Below are positions 23,918-34,233 of a stretch of 64,000 nt of DNA, piece by piece (within the stretch, counting starts at the first letter, position 1; every line of letters begins with the position of its first letter). A program made the translations under genes and the position numbers. This DNA comes from Schizosaccharomyces osmophilus (Eukaryota; Ascomycota; Schizosaccharomycetes; Schizosaccharomycetales; Schizosaccharomycetaceae): contig NC_079238.1 of NCBI RefSeq assembly GCF_027921745.1, positions 1,426,001 through 1,490,000 on the forward strand, given 5' to 3'. The notes under the pieces were generated by a model, which saw only the letters and a list, made by a program, of their open reading frames with translations, was not told the DNA's origin and ran no database searches.

Positions 23918-25493
23918 TTAGGCAGTACGATTCGCACCCATAAAGTACTAAAGAGGGTTAGTAAAGAAATAATCAACATCAAAGGTCGGTCATACCTTTC
24001 TACGGAAATCATGATGAGAGGGAGTCTTTGAAGTCATTTGCATATCTTCTAATGATACCTGTTTTGTTTCAGATCGAGGTAAACGTTCAAAAGTTAGCAA
24101 GCGACGAGACCCTAGACCGGTGTTAGTGAGAAAGTAAAAATATCAACAAGCTTCTTTCATACAATGCGTAAATGGTTGGACACTATTGCATATTAAAGAG
24201 AGACAAGGATGACGAGGGATGTCTTCAATGCTATATTCTTCCGTGATAGTAGGAAGCCAAAGAACTAATCGGCCATCGTCTACTAGATGCTTGACTGCAA
24301 AACAGATCAGATCAAAAACCATGTCGCTAATCTGATACTGCTCAAGTTTAGGGTAATGAGGTGTTGATGCTGAAGCAGAAGTTGATTGACTTGGCGTGGA
24401 AGGACCTGACGAAGATTTTGCAATTTTCTTTGCGCCTGCACGTACACCATATGGAGCTAATGAAGTGATTAGTAAATAAGCCTTGTTTAGCATAAACTTA
24501 CGATCACAAACAATTGCATCCAGAAGAAAGTCTTGCCTGAGGGGACAATTGGTTACGTCTCCAGTAAAAACATCTAAAAAGGAATTTGCCAATCGATATT
24601 GGGTAAAGTTAGATCGTATCGATTTCCCTCCCTTCCCTCTCATTTGCCTTCCATCAATGTCAGAACCTGGATTAAATATGTTAGCAAACCATTAGAGACT
24701 TCAATATTTTCGTACCCATAGTAAATGCACCAAAATAGCTACATGTGTATAGGAAGCTTCCTGTGCCAACAAATGGATCATATACCAATTTCCCCGGCAT
24801 CGCCATAGCCATCTGAGCTGTAATTAGTGAAAGCTCAGCGTCAAAGCTAGTGATCCCTATATAATTTCTTCTTTTCAAATCAAATTTCTCAATGGCATCT
24901 CGTGAACTACCACCGCACCAACGACCAAAATACATTTTTGATCCTTCAACATCTTTACTGCGATTTTCCAAGAGGGTGAAAATGCACTCGGGATGTTTCA
25001 TTGAGACCAACCCCTCCAACTTCATGTATCCAAAATCATTTATGATGGATATTTGTTCTTCCATTGTTCGTCGAGTGCCGAAAGTTTCAAATGTGAATTT
25101 ATACGAAGTATTCTTTTGATAGTCTAACCAAGGAGGAGACGGAAGCTTTGAAAGATAATCATGCAAACTATCAAATGTTTCTGAAGAGCCATACAACTCG
25201 TAGACACCTTTGCAGAAAATCGATCTTCGAACCCATTTAGCAGCAGACGCGTCATCTTCAAGTTCTACCAACAGAAATGGATTCAATGTAGTGGCATTTG
25301 TTTGATTAATGGGGTATACAGGCTTTTCACTTCGATAATTTCCAACGCTATTTCCTTGTAGTTCTGAAGTTTTCCTTATACAGGAAGGCTTGATCCATCG
25401 ATATTGAACGGATTCAATCTTTGCTAACGTCTCCAATTCAGGTATATGAAAATCGGCATGTGTCGAAGCTAAGTGAAGAAGATAAATAGCCAT
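23918..25493 (-). CDS. trm11: Trm11, tRNA (guanine-10-N2)-methyltransferase catalytic subunit
   Basis: Five exons, 25493-24716, 24666-24502, 24456-24163, 24111-23996 and 23947-23918, encode about 460 residues, near the family length. With Trm112 the enzyme methylates G10 of tRNA. An N-terminal THUMP-like region comes first. The SAM-binding motif DPFVGTGSFL follows, and the catalytic DPPYGV is restored only by splicing exons 2 and 3. Introns are 49, 45, 51 and 48 nt with good branch sites. Intron 3 uses a GTATGA donor, giving WSRRLLTFER. The last exon has only 30 nt and adds YFMGANRTA before the stop. If intron 3 is not removed, translation ends at 24143 with a shorter tail. The 3' exons come from splice signals and reading frame alone. 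Confidence 0.9.
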
Positions 25494-25841
25494 TTTTTAC
25501 CGAACTATTCCTGCGCTTGCGAATACAGGATACTGGTTTAAATCAAATTAATAGTACTATTTCAAATTAATATAAACAAAAAGATCTTCTAAATGCACCC
25601 AAAAATCCCAAACCGCTTTATTTTTTTAATTGGATTGCACTTCTAGTGGTATGTATACACGTACATGTCTAAAGTATTCAATTTTACACTTAACCACTTA
25701 GAAGCAAATTGCATACATTTTCGTTCCTCAGGCGAGAGAACTTAAATGAATTTAAAATTCGATAAATAAAGATAGATTCTGAAAGAATACCGTAAAGACT
25801 GAAACTAAGACCGTTTCTTGCCAAAGTTACAAATTCTGGAA
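25494..25841. other. Divergent promoter region of trm11 and acl4
   Basis: The 348 bases between two divergent start codons are AT-rich, and I see no recognisable motif or gene. Confidence 0.6.
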
Positions 25842-26858
25842 ATGTCTGAATTTGAGGCTGATCTCAGTGGTATTCGCGATAAGTTAAAAGAAAACAACCC
25901 TTCTGAAGCCATCATACTTGCGCAAGTGGCTGTACAAAAGGCTTCTGAAAATGATGGTCGTGCTCATGAAATGCTTGGTGAAGCTTTCGCTGAGCTTGGA
26001 GAAATAAAGAAAGCCAAGGACGCTTTCCGGGAATCAATAAAGCGGAGCGACAACTTACAAGAAGATAGCGGCTATGAAAAGTATCTTTGGATGGCCCAAA
26101 TAATTGAAGATAGTGAGAAATCCTTACTGCTTTACGATCGAGGATTGAACATTCTCTCCCGGCTATACGAGTTGAATTGCAATGATGTCGATGTAAAAAA
26201 AAAATTACAAGGGGCATATTGCAGTGTTGCTGAACTTTTTATGACTGACCTTTGTATGCGAGAAGAAGCTGAAAGTCAATGTGAAAAGTACACCAATCTA
26301 GCTTTACAAGTTGATCATACTAATGCTGAGGCATTACAAACTCTTGCATCTATGCGAATTAGTCAACAAAACTTTGAAGAAGCGAAAGACGCGCTTAAAC
26401 AATGCTTACAATCAATCTCGAACGCCGCCATGGAGGACAGTATAGATCTTCCCACCTATGCTATACGCACTTCTGTTGCAAGACTTTTAATTGAAGTTGA
26501 AATGCATCAAGAAGCCCACGATTTGTTAATTTATTTGCAGAAAGAAGATGATGAGATTGTCGATGTATGGTACTTGCTTGGTTGGAACTGCTACGTGGAA
26601 GCTCAAAACTTACAAGAGCAAGGAAGTGTTTCAGAAGATGACGTTAAAGAACTATTGATCAGCGCCAAGTCGTACTTTTTGGGAGCATTGGCTACTTACC
26701 AAAAAACGATGTGGGATGACGAAGGAATTTTAGAGCATATGAAAGAAATCTTACAAGTTTTGAATGAACTCGGTGTTCCGGATCCTGAAGAAGATGCAGG
26801 TGAGCCCGAAGAGCCTGACTGGGAAACCGACAGCGACGAAAATATGCAGGATTCATAA
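25842..26858 (+). CDS. acl4: Acl4, TPR chaperone for ribosomal protein uL4
   Basis: One exon encodes 338 residues, mainly TPR helices, ending in the acidic tail DEEN-type stretch after PEEPDWETDS. In budding yeast Acl4 captures newly made Rpl4 and carries it to the nucleus for assembly. Support is the length, the tandem TPR units (for example AHEMLGEAFAELG, AEALQTLASMRI), the conserved C-terminal VWYLLGWNCY and the acidic end. Gene position beside trm11 also matches the S. pombe arrangement as I remember it. I chose the ATG at 25842, which gives MSEFEADL; the open frame upstream has no ATG. Another TPR protein could look similar, so the function is a family inference. Confidence 0.82.
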   Translation: MSEFEADLSGIRDKLKENNPSEAIILAQVAVQKASENDGRAHEMLGEAFAELGEIKKAKDAFRESIKRSDNLQEDSGYEKYLWMAQIIEDSEKSLLLYDRGLNILSRLYELNCNDVDVKKKLQGAYCSVAELFMTDLCMREEAESQCEKYTNLALQVDHTNAEALQTLASMRISQQNFEEAKDALKQCLQSISNAAMEDSIDLPTYAIRTSVARLLIEVEMHQEAHDLLIYLQKEDDEIVDVWYLLGWNCYVEAQNLQEQGSVSEDDVKELLISAKSYFLGALATYQKTMWDDEGILEHMKEILQVLNELGVPDPEEDAGEPEEPDWETDSDENMQDS

Positions 26859-27065
26859 CTTCAATTAATGGACTTCATAGGATAATACTTGGCGAATTTG
26901 GGTCTGGCTTTTGTTTCTTGGTCTATAATAATAATATATTTTATTGGGATCTTTTGGATATGTCTATGCATGTAACATAATAATTGTTTTGTCTATTATA
27001 GGTTATCTAAAATTTTCTGTGTTTTCAACTGCAAACCTATAAATTAGGTTAAAAAATTGTATCAA

Positions 27066-29078
27066 TCATAAATCCGTACCTTTAGAATTGTAAATTTTTG
27101 ATGCTAAAACCTTTAAGAATCCCCATCCTTTTAAGCAATCCAAACGAAGTGGATACAAAAACTTCATCGCTTCTTGAAGAGGGTCTTTGGTTCTTAACAA
27201 TTCCATTCCAAAAAGATCGTGATCAATCACTAAAGGATCTTCGTCTTCATCCAGTATGATTCTTTTTATCCTGGATTCTTCTTGAAGATGTAATTTTGCT
27301 ACGCTTTGGTTTCGGTCCTTATCAAATTGAATTTGCTCAATTTCACTCATTGAGTGCACTGCACGGGCATTTTCTCCATATTTGAAATAGGGAGAATCAT
27401 GTAATTTTAAATAAATAATTGTCGCACCTAAAGCGGCTCTAAGGTACGCTGGTGAATCCCACAATGCCTTAGTCCATCCATCCATTTCCAAGTACTGCCC
27501 AAATTCAGCGTTTTCAGCACAGTACGTATGATAATTAAAGCTGAGATTTGACCACTCTTTAAATATTATATATAGCTGGTGAAACCTTTTCAGTGCTAAT
27601 CCGTAACATTGCTGACGAAGTAGAGATTCACCGTCTTCAATGAGAAACCAAATGCATTCGGTTTCAGCAAGATAAGTGGGAACTCCACCAAACCGATCTT
27701 TGCAAAACTTGGAAAGAGATTGATATGCTAATTCACTTTCATCCATGTGGAAATAGATCTTGGCAAGCCGGCTGGCTAATGCACGATCCCCTTTGTCTAG
27801 TTCGCAGCAAAAGGTCAAAGTATGAATAGCATCACTCCATTCACCTAAACGAAACAAAATTTTACCTTTTAATGAGTATAATTCCGGAAGAGTAGGGAGG
27901 TTGGAGATTGCCCGATCGATCCAATATAGAGAGCTCGCATAGTCCAAAATAAAATATGTAAGACAGCTGAGATAGTAAAGGTTCCAGAGATGTGCAGTTG
28001 GAATATCCTTCTCTGAATTCTGCAGGCGAAAAATTAAAAATTCCTTTATTTTATAGGCGAATGGTAAATTACCTTGTATCGATGATTTTAGTAACAAAAT
28101 AGTGGAGGGTATACCCTTGTTTTTAGAATATGTGAGCAGATGCTCCAAAAAGAAATCATATTCAAGGTTGCCAGTAACCAAAAATTGTAGGATGAGGATT
28201 TTGATGTTCATTGCATTGGGAAACAATTCCAACAGATATTGGAATTTACCATACAGTACGTCTCTGGGTAATCCTTTGGAAATTGTAAGCTCTTGCAAGC
28301 TTTTTAAATATCTCCATACAAATTCATTTCTACAAGAGTACTTGGCAGTCAGCTTACCATACAAAAGTAAGGCTTCATCGTACTTTTGAAACTGAAAATA
28401 CAGATTTGCTAGCTGTTCATCTCGCTGCCAGTCATTAGAAATAAAAGACGAATACATATGAAAAAGATGAAACGAATCATGGAATTGAAGACCTTGTTTT
28501 AAAGCCAGATTGGGAATGAAACATGCAAGTCTTGAGGATGCGTTGGGAGCCAACTCATAAAATCTTAAAAGGTCTGTGCAATGAGCCAGACAGCAGTCGT
28601 AAGAGCCAGAAAGGTAATAGGATAATGCAAGGCATAATCGATATTCCATATTTTCAGAGTCCATGCAGACTAGTGTCTGCCATGATTGCACTAATGCGTC
28701 GTAAAGCCTCAAATGAAACTGAAGATAGGCAGTATCATACAACAAGCCTTCATTTTCTGGTGAAGTCTTTACAGCATTTTTGTAGGCATTAAGAGAGCTA
28801 TGGTAGTCCTTTCGATCCCTGTAAGTAATCGCCAGAGCTTGCCAGCAAAATCGAGATTTAGCGTCCAAACTAATTGCCAATTGGCATTTTAACAGAGCAT
28901 CTTGATAGTTTTCCAATTTGCATAAATTTAGTCCTTCCAATGCTATGGCTTCGGCATGTTTTGGCTTTCTCTTCAGAATCGAAAGGGTGGTTTTCAAGCT
29001 ACGAGAAAAATGGCCTTCTTCAAACTGGTCTACAGCGCGATCAAACAGGGCGACCTCTTTTCCGGCAGATTTTTTCAT
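27066..29078 (-). CDS. naa15: Naa15, auxiliary subunit of N-terminal acetyltransferase A
   Basis: One exon encodes 670 residues built almost wholly of TPR-like helical pairs. Naa15 holds the catalytic Naa10 on the ribosome so that nascent chains starting with Ser, Ala, Thr or similar are acetylated. The N-terminus has the family pattern: an opening helix with FDRAVDQFEEG, then KHAEAIALEGLNL, CWQALAITYRDRKDY and LLYDTAYLQFHLRLYD. The last quarter holds a charged stretch (DEDEDPLVIDHDLFG), a conserved position in Naa15. The start ATG is followed at once by the first helix. It is divergent from pmi40 with 959 bases between them. The related subunit Naa25 is less likely because its N-terminal pattern differs. 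Confidence 0.87.
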   Translation of the reverse strand: MKKSAGKEVALFDRAVDQFEEGHFSRSLKTTLSILKRKPKHAEAIALEGLNLCKLENYQDALLKCQLAISLDAKSRFCWQALAITYRDRKDYHSSLNAYKNAVKTSPENEGLLYDTAYLQFHLRLYDALVQSWQTLVCMDSENMEYRLCLALSYYLSGSYDCCLAHCTDLLRFYELAPNASSRLACFIPNLALKQGLQFHDSFHLFHMYSSFISNDWQRDEQLANLYFQFQKYDEALLLYGKLTAKYSCRNEFVWRYLKSLQELTISKGLPRDVLYGKFQYLLELFPNAMNIKILILQFLVTGNLEYDFFLEHLLTYSKNKGIPSTILLLKSSIQGNLPFAYKIKEFLIFRLQNSEKDIPTAHLWNLYYLSCLTYFILDYASSLYWIDRAISNLPTLPELYSLKGKILFRLGEWSDAIHTLTFCCELDKGDRALASRLAKIYFHMDESELAYQSLSKFCKDRFGGVPTYLAETECIWFLIEDGESLLRQQCYGLALKRFHQLYIIFKEWSNLSFNYHTYCAENAEFGQYLEMDGWTKALWDSPAYLRAALGATIIYLKLHDSPYFKYGENARAVHSMSEIEQIQFDKDRNQSVAKLHLQEESRIKRIILDEDEDPLVIDHDLFGMELLRTKDPLQEAMKFLYPLRLDCLKGWGFLKVLASKIYNSKGTDL

Positions 29079-29715
29079 TCGGATTCCCTTTAAAACGGTT
29101 CAGTAGTGCAGAAGGTAGCGTAATATAATTATACTTTGCGATGTCGAATTTGCGTTCAAAAAAATTTATGTGAAAGAACGTAGATTCAATCAACATTTAA
29201 GGGATATACAAAAGGAATTGGTGTCGAGACTTCTCAAGTTTCTTGCTCAAGCTGTGATAGTTTATTTTCTTGACTCTGAAAAGCAAATGATTACTCAAAA
29301 ATATCCAAATTAAAAGCTCAAAAAATAAAAAAAGAACTTAAAAATGAGAGATTGAAAAAGTACAATTTCGTCGGCGTAAAACAGAAAACCATGTTGTCCT
29401 TCTTAGATGAAAAGCAAAAAAAGGATATAGGATGTAGTCATTCACGACCTTTGCATCTTTGCTTTATCGTTTATAAAAAAATTTTATTTATTTATTATAT
29501 AAACTAGAATAAAGCACTTCAAATTTCTCGTTGATGATGATAAAAACAAGGTTGTACTCTGATACACGGTACGAGTAGTTGAGAAACTTTTATTTTTTCG
29601 CTTTGGAAGATCTTTGAAAGCTTCCATATATCTAGTGAAACGTTTCACTTTGGTCTTTCTTTGTATCTCGATTTCCTTGCTTCCTTTTGCTGGAATTCCA
29701 CCACTTTTCTTCTAG

Positions 29716-29723
29716 TATAAAAG
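29716..29723 (+). promoter_or_regulatory. Candidate TATA box of pmi40
   Basis: TATAAAAG lies about 320 bases before the pmi40 ATG. It would give a leader of about 290 nt, long but acceptable for fission yeast. Confidence 0.35.
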
Positions 29724-29881
29724 GACTTCATCAATAAGTTGACGGTTCCAAATCCGCTGAAGCTAGAAAACCCGCGCGAGATAAATCCAGCTAGGCCACA
29801 TTTACTGGACGCTTGTATTATCAAGAAACCTCATTCCTTCTCTTGAATATCCTTGCTACTACCCTAGCTCTTTAAATATTT

Positions 29882-29892
29882 TGTTTGTTTAC
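29882..29892 (-). promoter_or_regulatory. FLEX motif upstream of pmi40
   Basis: The + strand reads TGTTTGTTTAC, the complement of an exact GTAAACAAACA. It lies 146 bases before the pmi40 ATG. By base composition such a match is expected less than once in this window on both strands, yet three are present. Confidence 0.45.
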
Positions 29893-30037
29893 AAAATTGC
29901 CCAGTGTCTTATACAGCGCAAAGTAGCATGGCTACTCGCTATTTGTTAACATCGCTGGTTTCATGACGCATATAGAAGGAACCAAAACCAGAAAGCTTTA
30001 ACTTCTTCCAACACTGAGAACAGTTTAATAAGATAAT

Positions 30038-31322
30038 ATGTATCGCCTAAAATGTCAAGTAATGGAATACGACTGGGGCAGGGTTGGACATGACTCCTTA
30101 GCCGCCCAGTTTGCTAAGCATGGAAGTGGGTTTGAAGTTGACGAAGAGAAGCCATATGCAGAGGTAATTGATGAAAAAAGTAACTTTTTACGATAAACGC
30201 TAACAAAATCAGTTATGGATGGGCTCTTATCATTCTTGTCCTTCAATCGTGATCCAGACTGGCGAAACTCTTGATAAAATATTGACACCAGAAACCATGG
30301 GACACAAAATTTATGAAAAATATGGTAACCAACTTCCTTTTTTGTTCAAGGTCCTTTCTATAAATAAGGTGCTTTCATTGCAAGCTCACCCTGACAAAAC
30401 ACTTGCAAAAGAATTGCATGCCAATGACCCAGAAAATTACAAGGACGATAATCACAAGCCTGAAATGGCGCTTGCTTTGACACAATTCCAAGGTCTCTGT
30501 GGATTCCGCCAAGGCGAGCAAATTGTTTCGTTCTTAAAGAATATCCCTCCTTTGCGCGAATTTGTTGGAGAAGAGGCTGCTGTGGAATTTGAAAATGAAT
30601 ACAAGAAGAACGAGAAGGATGCTCTTCGTAAATTATTCAATGTTTTGATGAATAATGATAATGATAAACTCGAAAAGTATGCCCCTAAACTTGTTCAATT
30701 TGCCAAGGATACTGATCAGGACTTTGGAGGAAAGTCGTTCGGTGGTCATGACTTGAGTGCATTAATCCTTCGTCTCAACAGCCAATATCCCAATGATATT
30801 GGTCTTTTTATTACGCTTATTTTGAACCACGTGAATTTACAACCTGGAGAATCCATCTTCCTTCGTGCATTGGATCCTCATGCGTACATTGCTGGTAACA
30901 TTATAGAATGTATGGCTTCGAGTGACAACGTCATTCGTTCAGGATTTACTTCCAAATTCAAGGATAAGGGTACCTTGATCAAAAATCTGACTTATGAAAC
31001 CGGTACTGCTGACGAACAACTTACACGCCCCGTTCCATTTCCAAAAGCTCATGGAAGCGGTAAAACAGTCGTTTACAAACCTCCTATTGAAGAATTCAAT
31101 ATTTTACAAACTACCCTTGCTCCTGAACAAAGCCAAACCATCCGCGACATTCATGGTCCTAGCATTCTCATCGTTGTAGAAGGAAACGGTCTCCTTAAAG
31201 GTGAAAACGGAGATGTCGCTTCCATCTCCCCTGGTTTTGTGTTTTTTATTTCTGCCAACTATCCGTTAACTGTCTCCTCATCTTGCAAAAATTTAGTAGT
31301 CTACCAAGCATATTGTGAGTGA
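30038..31322 (+). CDS. pmi40: Mannose-6-phosphate isomerase (type I, zinc)
   Basis: Two exons, 30038-30163 and 30213-31322, encode 411 residues. The enzyme converts fructose-6-phosphate and mannose-6-phosphate, supplying GDP-mannose for glycoproteins and GPI anchors. The short first exon encodes MYRLKCQVMEYDWGRVG, the usual N-terminus. After the 49-nt intron come WMGSYHSCPS, the zinc-site motif QAHPDK with the following YKDDNHKPEMA, and further on DPHAYIAGNIIECMASSDN. The family's cupin fold continues to a C-terminal region with GNGLLKGE. The intron has a GTAATT donor and a GCTAAC branch site; reading phase is kept. The length matches the fungal enzyme closely. Confidence 0.97.
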
Positions 31323-31615
31323 GCCAATTTACCCAGTTAAACGTGGCAATGAACAAGGAAATGTCTACTGTTTACTAATACTTCTAAACAAGCAATAAAC
31401 AAATAAAAAAACAGAATTTTTTTATTATTATATATTATCTAATTAAAATGCAAAACAAACAGAAAATGCAAAACAAAAAATCATCAAACAAATGCAAAGT
31501 CATTATTTATCCTTTTAAATGAATTTTCTTTTTGGATTTTTATCTTTCCATTAAAAATCAAAACATGAACATAAAAAATTTTTTTTTTCTTAGGCGAAAA
31601 GAATTGCAAACTAGC

Positions 31616-32533
31616 TTAGTTTGACAATTCAAAGTAAGCACCACCGCCAGTGACGGAAACAGTACAACCATCAGAAGTAGCACCACTTCCATGGAAAGAA
31701 CCATTTTCGTATTTGCAGTCGTTGCTAAGAGTACCACCATCAGCCTTGATGGAGATCTTGTAGTCAACATTAGACTGGGAGTTCAAGGGGTTCTTGGACA
31801 TGGATAACCAGATCTTGCCATCGGTTAAGCCAGAACCGAAGTTCAAAGGAGCCCAGTTTCCAAAGTCATCTCCTTCGTTGCCCCAGACACAGACGTCTTG
31901 GGCAGATCTACCAGACTTGTTAACGTAGTATTGAGCAGAAGTCTTCTTGTTGCCCCAGTTGTAGTAGTTGTCTTCGTCGACAACAGAAAGGGGTTGCTGA
32001 GAACCAGCGCCAATGTCGGTAGGAACGTTCATGTTTTCAGTACCGGGGTAGTCAGTACGGCAAATGGCAACGTTAGAGCCCAAGGTATTCTTGACATAGG
32101 CATTGCCACTACCACCTTCGCAAAGGTTGTTGGAGTTCTGTTGGGTCTTGTGAAGTTTGCCATTCTTACAAATCAAACCACCGACAGATTCACCGTTTGA
32201 AGGTTGGCTAGAAGGCCATTGGGTCTTGGACATACCAGGCTTGCAAGCGTAAGAGCAATAAGTGTTCTCTTGGCAAGTGGAAGCAGTACCAAATGTACCG
32301 TCGTTCTTTTGAACGCCGGTCCATCCGCCGAAGCCTAAGTAGTCAAGCTTAACAACACCATCTTGGTCCTCAGGGAAATGGGAGCAGTCGTAGACACCGT
32401 CTTGGAATCCACCACCATCTCTTTTAATAGCGGTCTGATTGTGGTGACGGTGGCCTTGGACATTTCCTACTGGAACAGCTGAAGCCAAAGGAACGAGAGA
32501 AATGGCAGATACAAGTAATTTACTGAAAAGCAT
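31616..32533 (-). CDS. psu2: SUN-family cell-wall protein (GH132), Psu2-like
   Basis: One exon encodes 305 residues. A signal peptide (about 1-19, ending ASA) and a short propeptide with a KR site near residue 39 precede the SUN domain. That domain has the family's cysteine-rich pattern (YDCSHFP, TCQENTYCSYACKPGM, LICKNGKLHKT, LCEGG, AICRTDYPGTENM) and GWTG. SUN proteins are secreted, bind or remodel beta-glucan, and help septation and cell separation. A serine/threonine-rich linker seen in longer members is absent, so this is the short form. Gene position next to pmi40 and pop1 supports psu2 rather than psu1. The promoter has a TATA box 123 bases upstream, which fits a strongly expressed wall gene. 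Confidence 0.9.
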   Translation of the reverse strand: MLFSKLLVSAISLVPLASAVPVGNVQGHRHHNQTAIKRDGGGFQDGVYDCSHFPEDQDGVVKLDYLGFGGWTGVQKNDGTFGTASTCQENTYCSYACKPGMSKTQWPSSQPSNGESVGGLICKNGKLHKTQQNSNNLCEGGSGNAYVKNTLGSNVAICRTDYPGTENMNVPTDIGAGSQQPLSVVDEDNYYNWGNKKTSAQYYVNKSGRSAQDVCVWGNEGDDFGNWAPLNFGSGLTDGKIWLSMSKNPLNSQSNVDYKISIKADGGTLSNDCKYENGSFHGSGATSDGCTVSVTGGGAYFELSN

Positions 32534-34233
32534 TTTGACTTGAAAAGATCAACAAAAATGTAAAGATGGATATAGCTTTAAAAAGAATGAGCTTTGGTAT
32601 CAAGACTTGTCGATCGATTTGTCGAGTACACAGAACAGAATGGGAATCCTTCAACTATTTATACCATTGTTAAAACAGTAAAATATCTCTTTTTCCCTAA
32701 TAATCCGTGGCAATTGCCACTTAATTATACGAAAAGCCTGTCAAATTGTTTTTCTTCATGATCAATATTACTACTCGCCTGTTCCTTGAAACGGGGCAAG
32801 TAAAATCCTTCCAATCAGAATCAGCCCCTGTCATTTTTTTTCGCCTTTTTTTTTAATTGGCCAAAACTCCCCTTCCCGCCCTCACCTAAATCAGTGTCCC
32901 GTATTATTAGCGAATCAGGGGAAAGATATTCAAAAAAAAATTTAGGGGGAAATGGGGCGCCGCTTAATACATAATAGGATGAGGCAAAAATAGACAATCT
33001 GGCAAATGCGACTCTTTTTGTTCTTGGGCGTTCCACCGTTGGTATAGTCGCTTTTGTAAGAATTGGTTCTACGAAATTGGCAAGACAAACAACATGGATT
33101 ATTCCTTGGAAAGCGAATGAATACCCAGCGAAAGACGGTAATTCACCCGAGGTGCTGAGAAAAATATCATATTCTAAGATGCTAAGAGAATAACAACAAT
33201 GCGAAATGATTTTCGAATACTCTTTGTTTTTCAATTTCTTTATTTAACAATATAAACAATGTTTTCGTTTCTACAGGGTTTATGAATTCATTTGCGATTT
33301 CGCGTATGAAGAACAACGTGCCATAATGACACACAAAAGCAGGTCGAGGGAGCTTGAGAGCGCTAGGTCGGTCGTACAATTTTTTCTGGATTTATTGAAG
33401 AAACGGAAAGAAAATTGAGGCTTAGGTTCCTATCAAAGGCTTAGCTGCATCAGTTCATCAGTTGTGAATTGCAAACCCTGTAATATAAAATTTCACCAAG
33501 TCCAACTCGTTCCTTTGACGTTTGCGTATCGAAACAAATAGAGACGTAGCTTTCCTCTTCGTTTGTTGGATAACGGCATTGAAGAATTTATAAACAGAGT
33601 TACTCTTCGTAAAAATTGAGAGGACTTAAAAAAGGATGAGTTTCGTCCAATTCTTATGAAATCATTTGAATTCCTCAATTCTTGCATAGGATCTTTTTTT
33701 TTATTTAGATTCCCTTATTTCTTGACCTATTTTCTTGCATGTAACAACGTCTTATACATAGGACGTAAACTTTTGTTGCTTGCTACATAGAGTGTAAACA
33801 AAAATCAAATTTCTCATTCAAAAAGAGCAATGTATGTTTAGGGTATGCGTGACAAATTGATTCAATCAACAATTGACAATGTTTTTTTCAATTTAATTCC
33901 TAATTTATAAGCTTTTCAATCCTTTTATTCAATATCCTCTTAAGGTTATGTTACTTTTGGTAACAGTTGAGCTTCCCTATGGTTAATCAAAGGATAGACT
34001 GTTGCTACCAACCAAAAGGACCACCCACCGTACAATAAGCAGCAAAAAATTCAGAATTTTCTGGTGCGAGTGTATTCTTTTTGTAAAATATCCGTTCTTA
34101 AGCATATGTTTGGAAGCGGTCTGCTTTTGTAAGACTTGGATTATAGAAAGCTTCTACAGACGTTTCCTATTGTTATCTCGTTTCGCTTGTCCTGCAAACG
34201 CTGTAACTGTCAAATAGTAGTTACTTTCTCTTC
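32534..34233. other. Divergent region between psu2 and pop1
   Basis: This 1.7-kb region holds the psu2 promoter and the pop1 promoter and leader. I see no supported gene. A 137-codon stop-free frame on the minus strand (32821-33234) has no ATG near its start. A forkhead-core GTAAACA lies at about 33796. Confidence 0.6.
32656..32663 (-). promoter_or_regulatory. TATA box of psu2
   Basis: The complement reads TATAAATA, 123 bases before the psu2 start codon. This gives a leader of roughly 80-95 nt. Confidence 0.6.

Larger units (their letters stand above)
29079..30037. other. Divergent promoter region of naa15 and pmi40
   Basis: This 959-base stretch has no supported gene. It holds the candidate TATA box TATAAAAG at 29716-29723 and an exact FLEX motif on the complement at 29882-29892, both in a place that could serve pmi40. 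A tRNA-like GGTTCCAAATCC near 29745 has no partner A box. Confidence 0.6.

Noticed and set aside
29640-29780. tRNA gene upstream of pmi40
   Set aside because: GGTTCCAAATCC looks like a B box, but no A box, acceptor stem or cloverleaf can be drawn around it.
32821-33234. 137-codon stop-free frame between psu2 and pop1
   Set aside because: It has no ATG apart from a non-standard first codon, shows no known protein pattern, and overlaps the psu2 promoter. A run of this length is expected about once by chance in such DNA.
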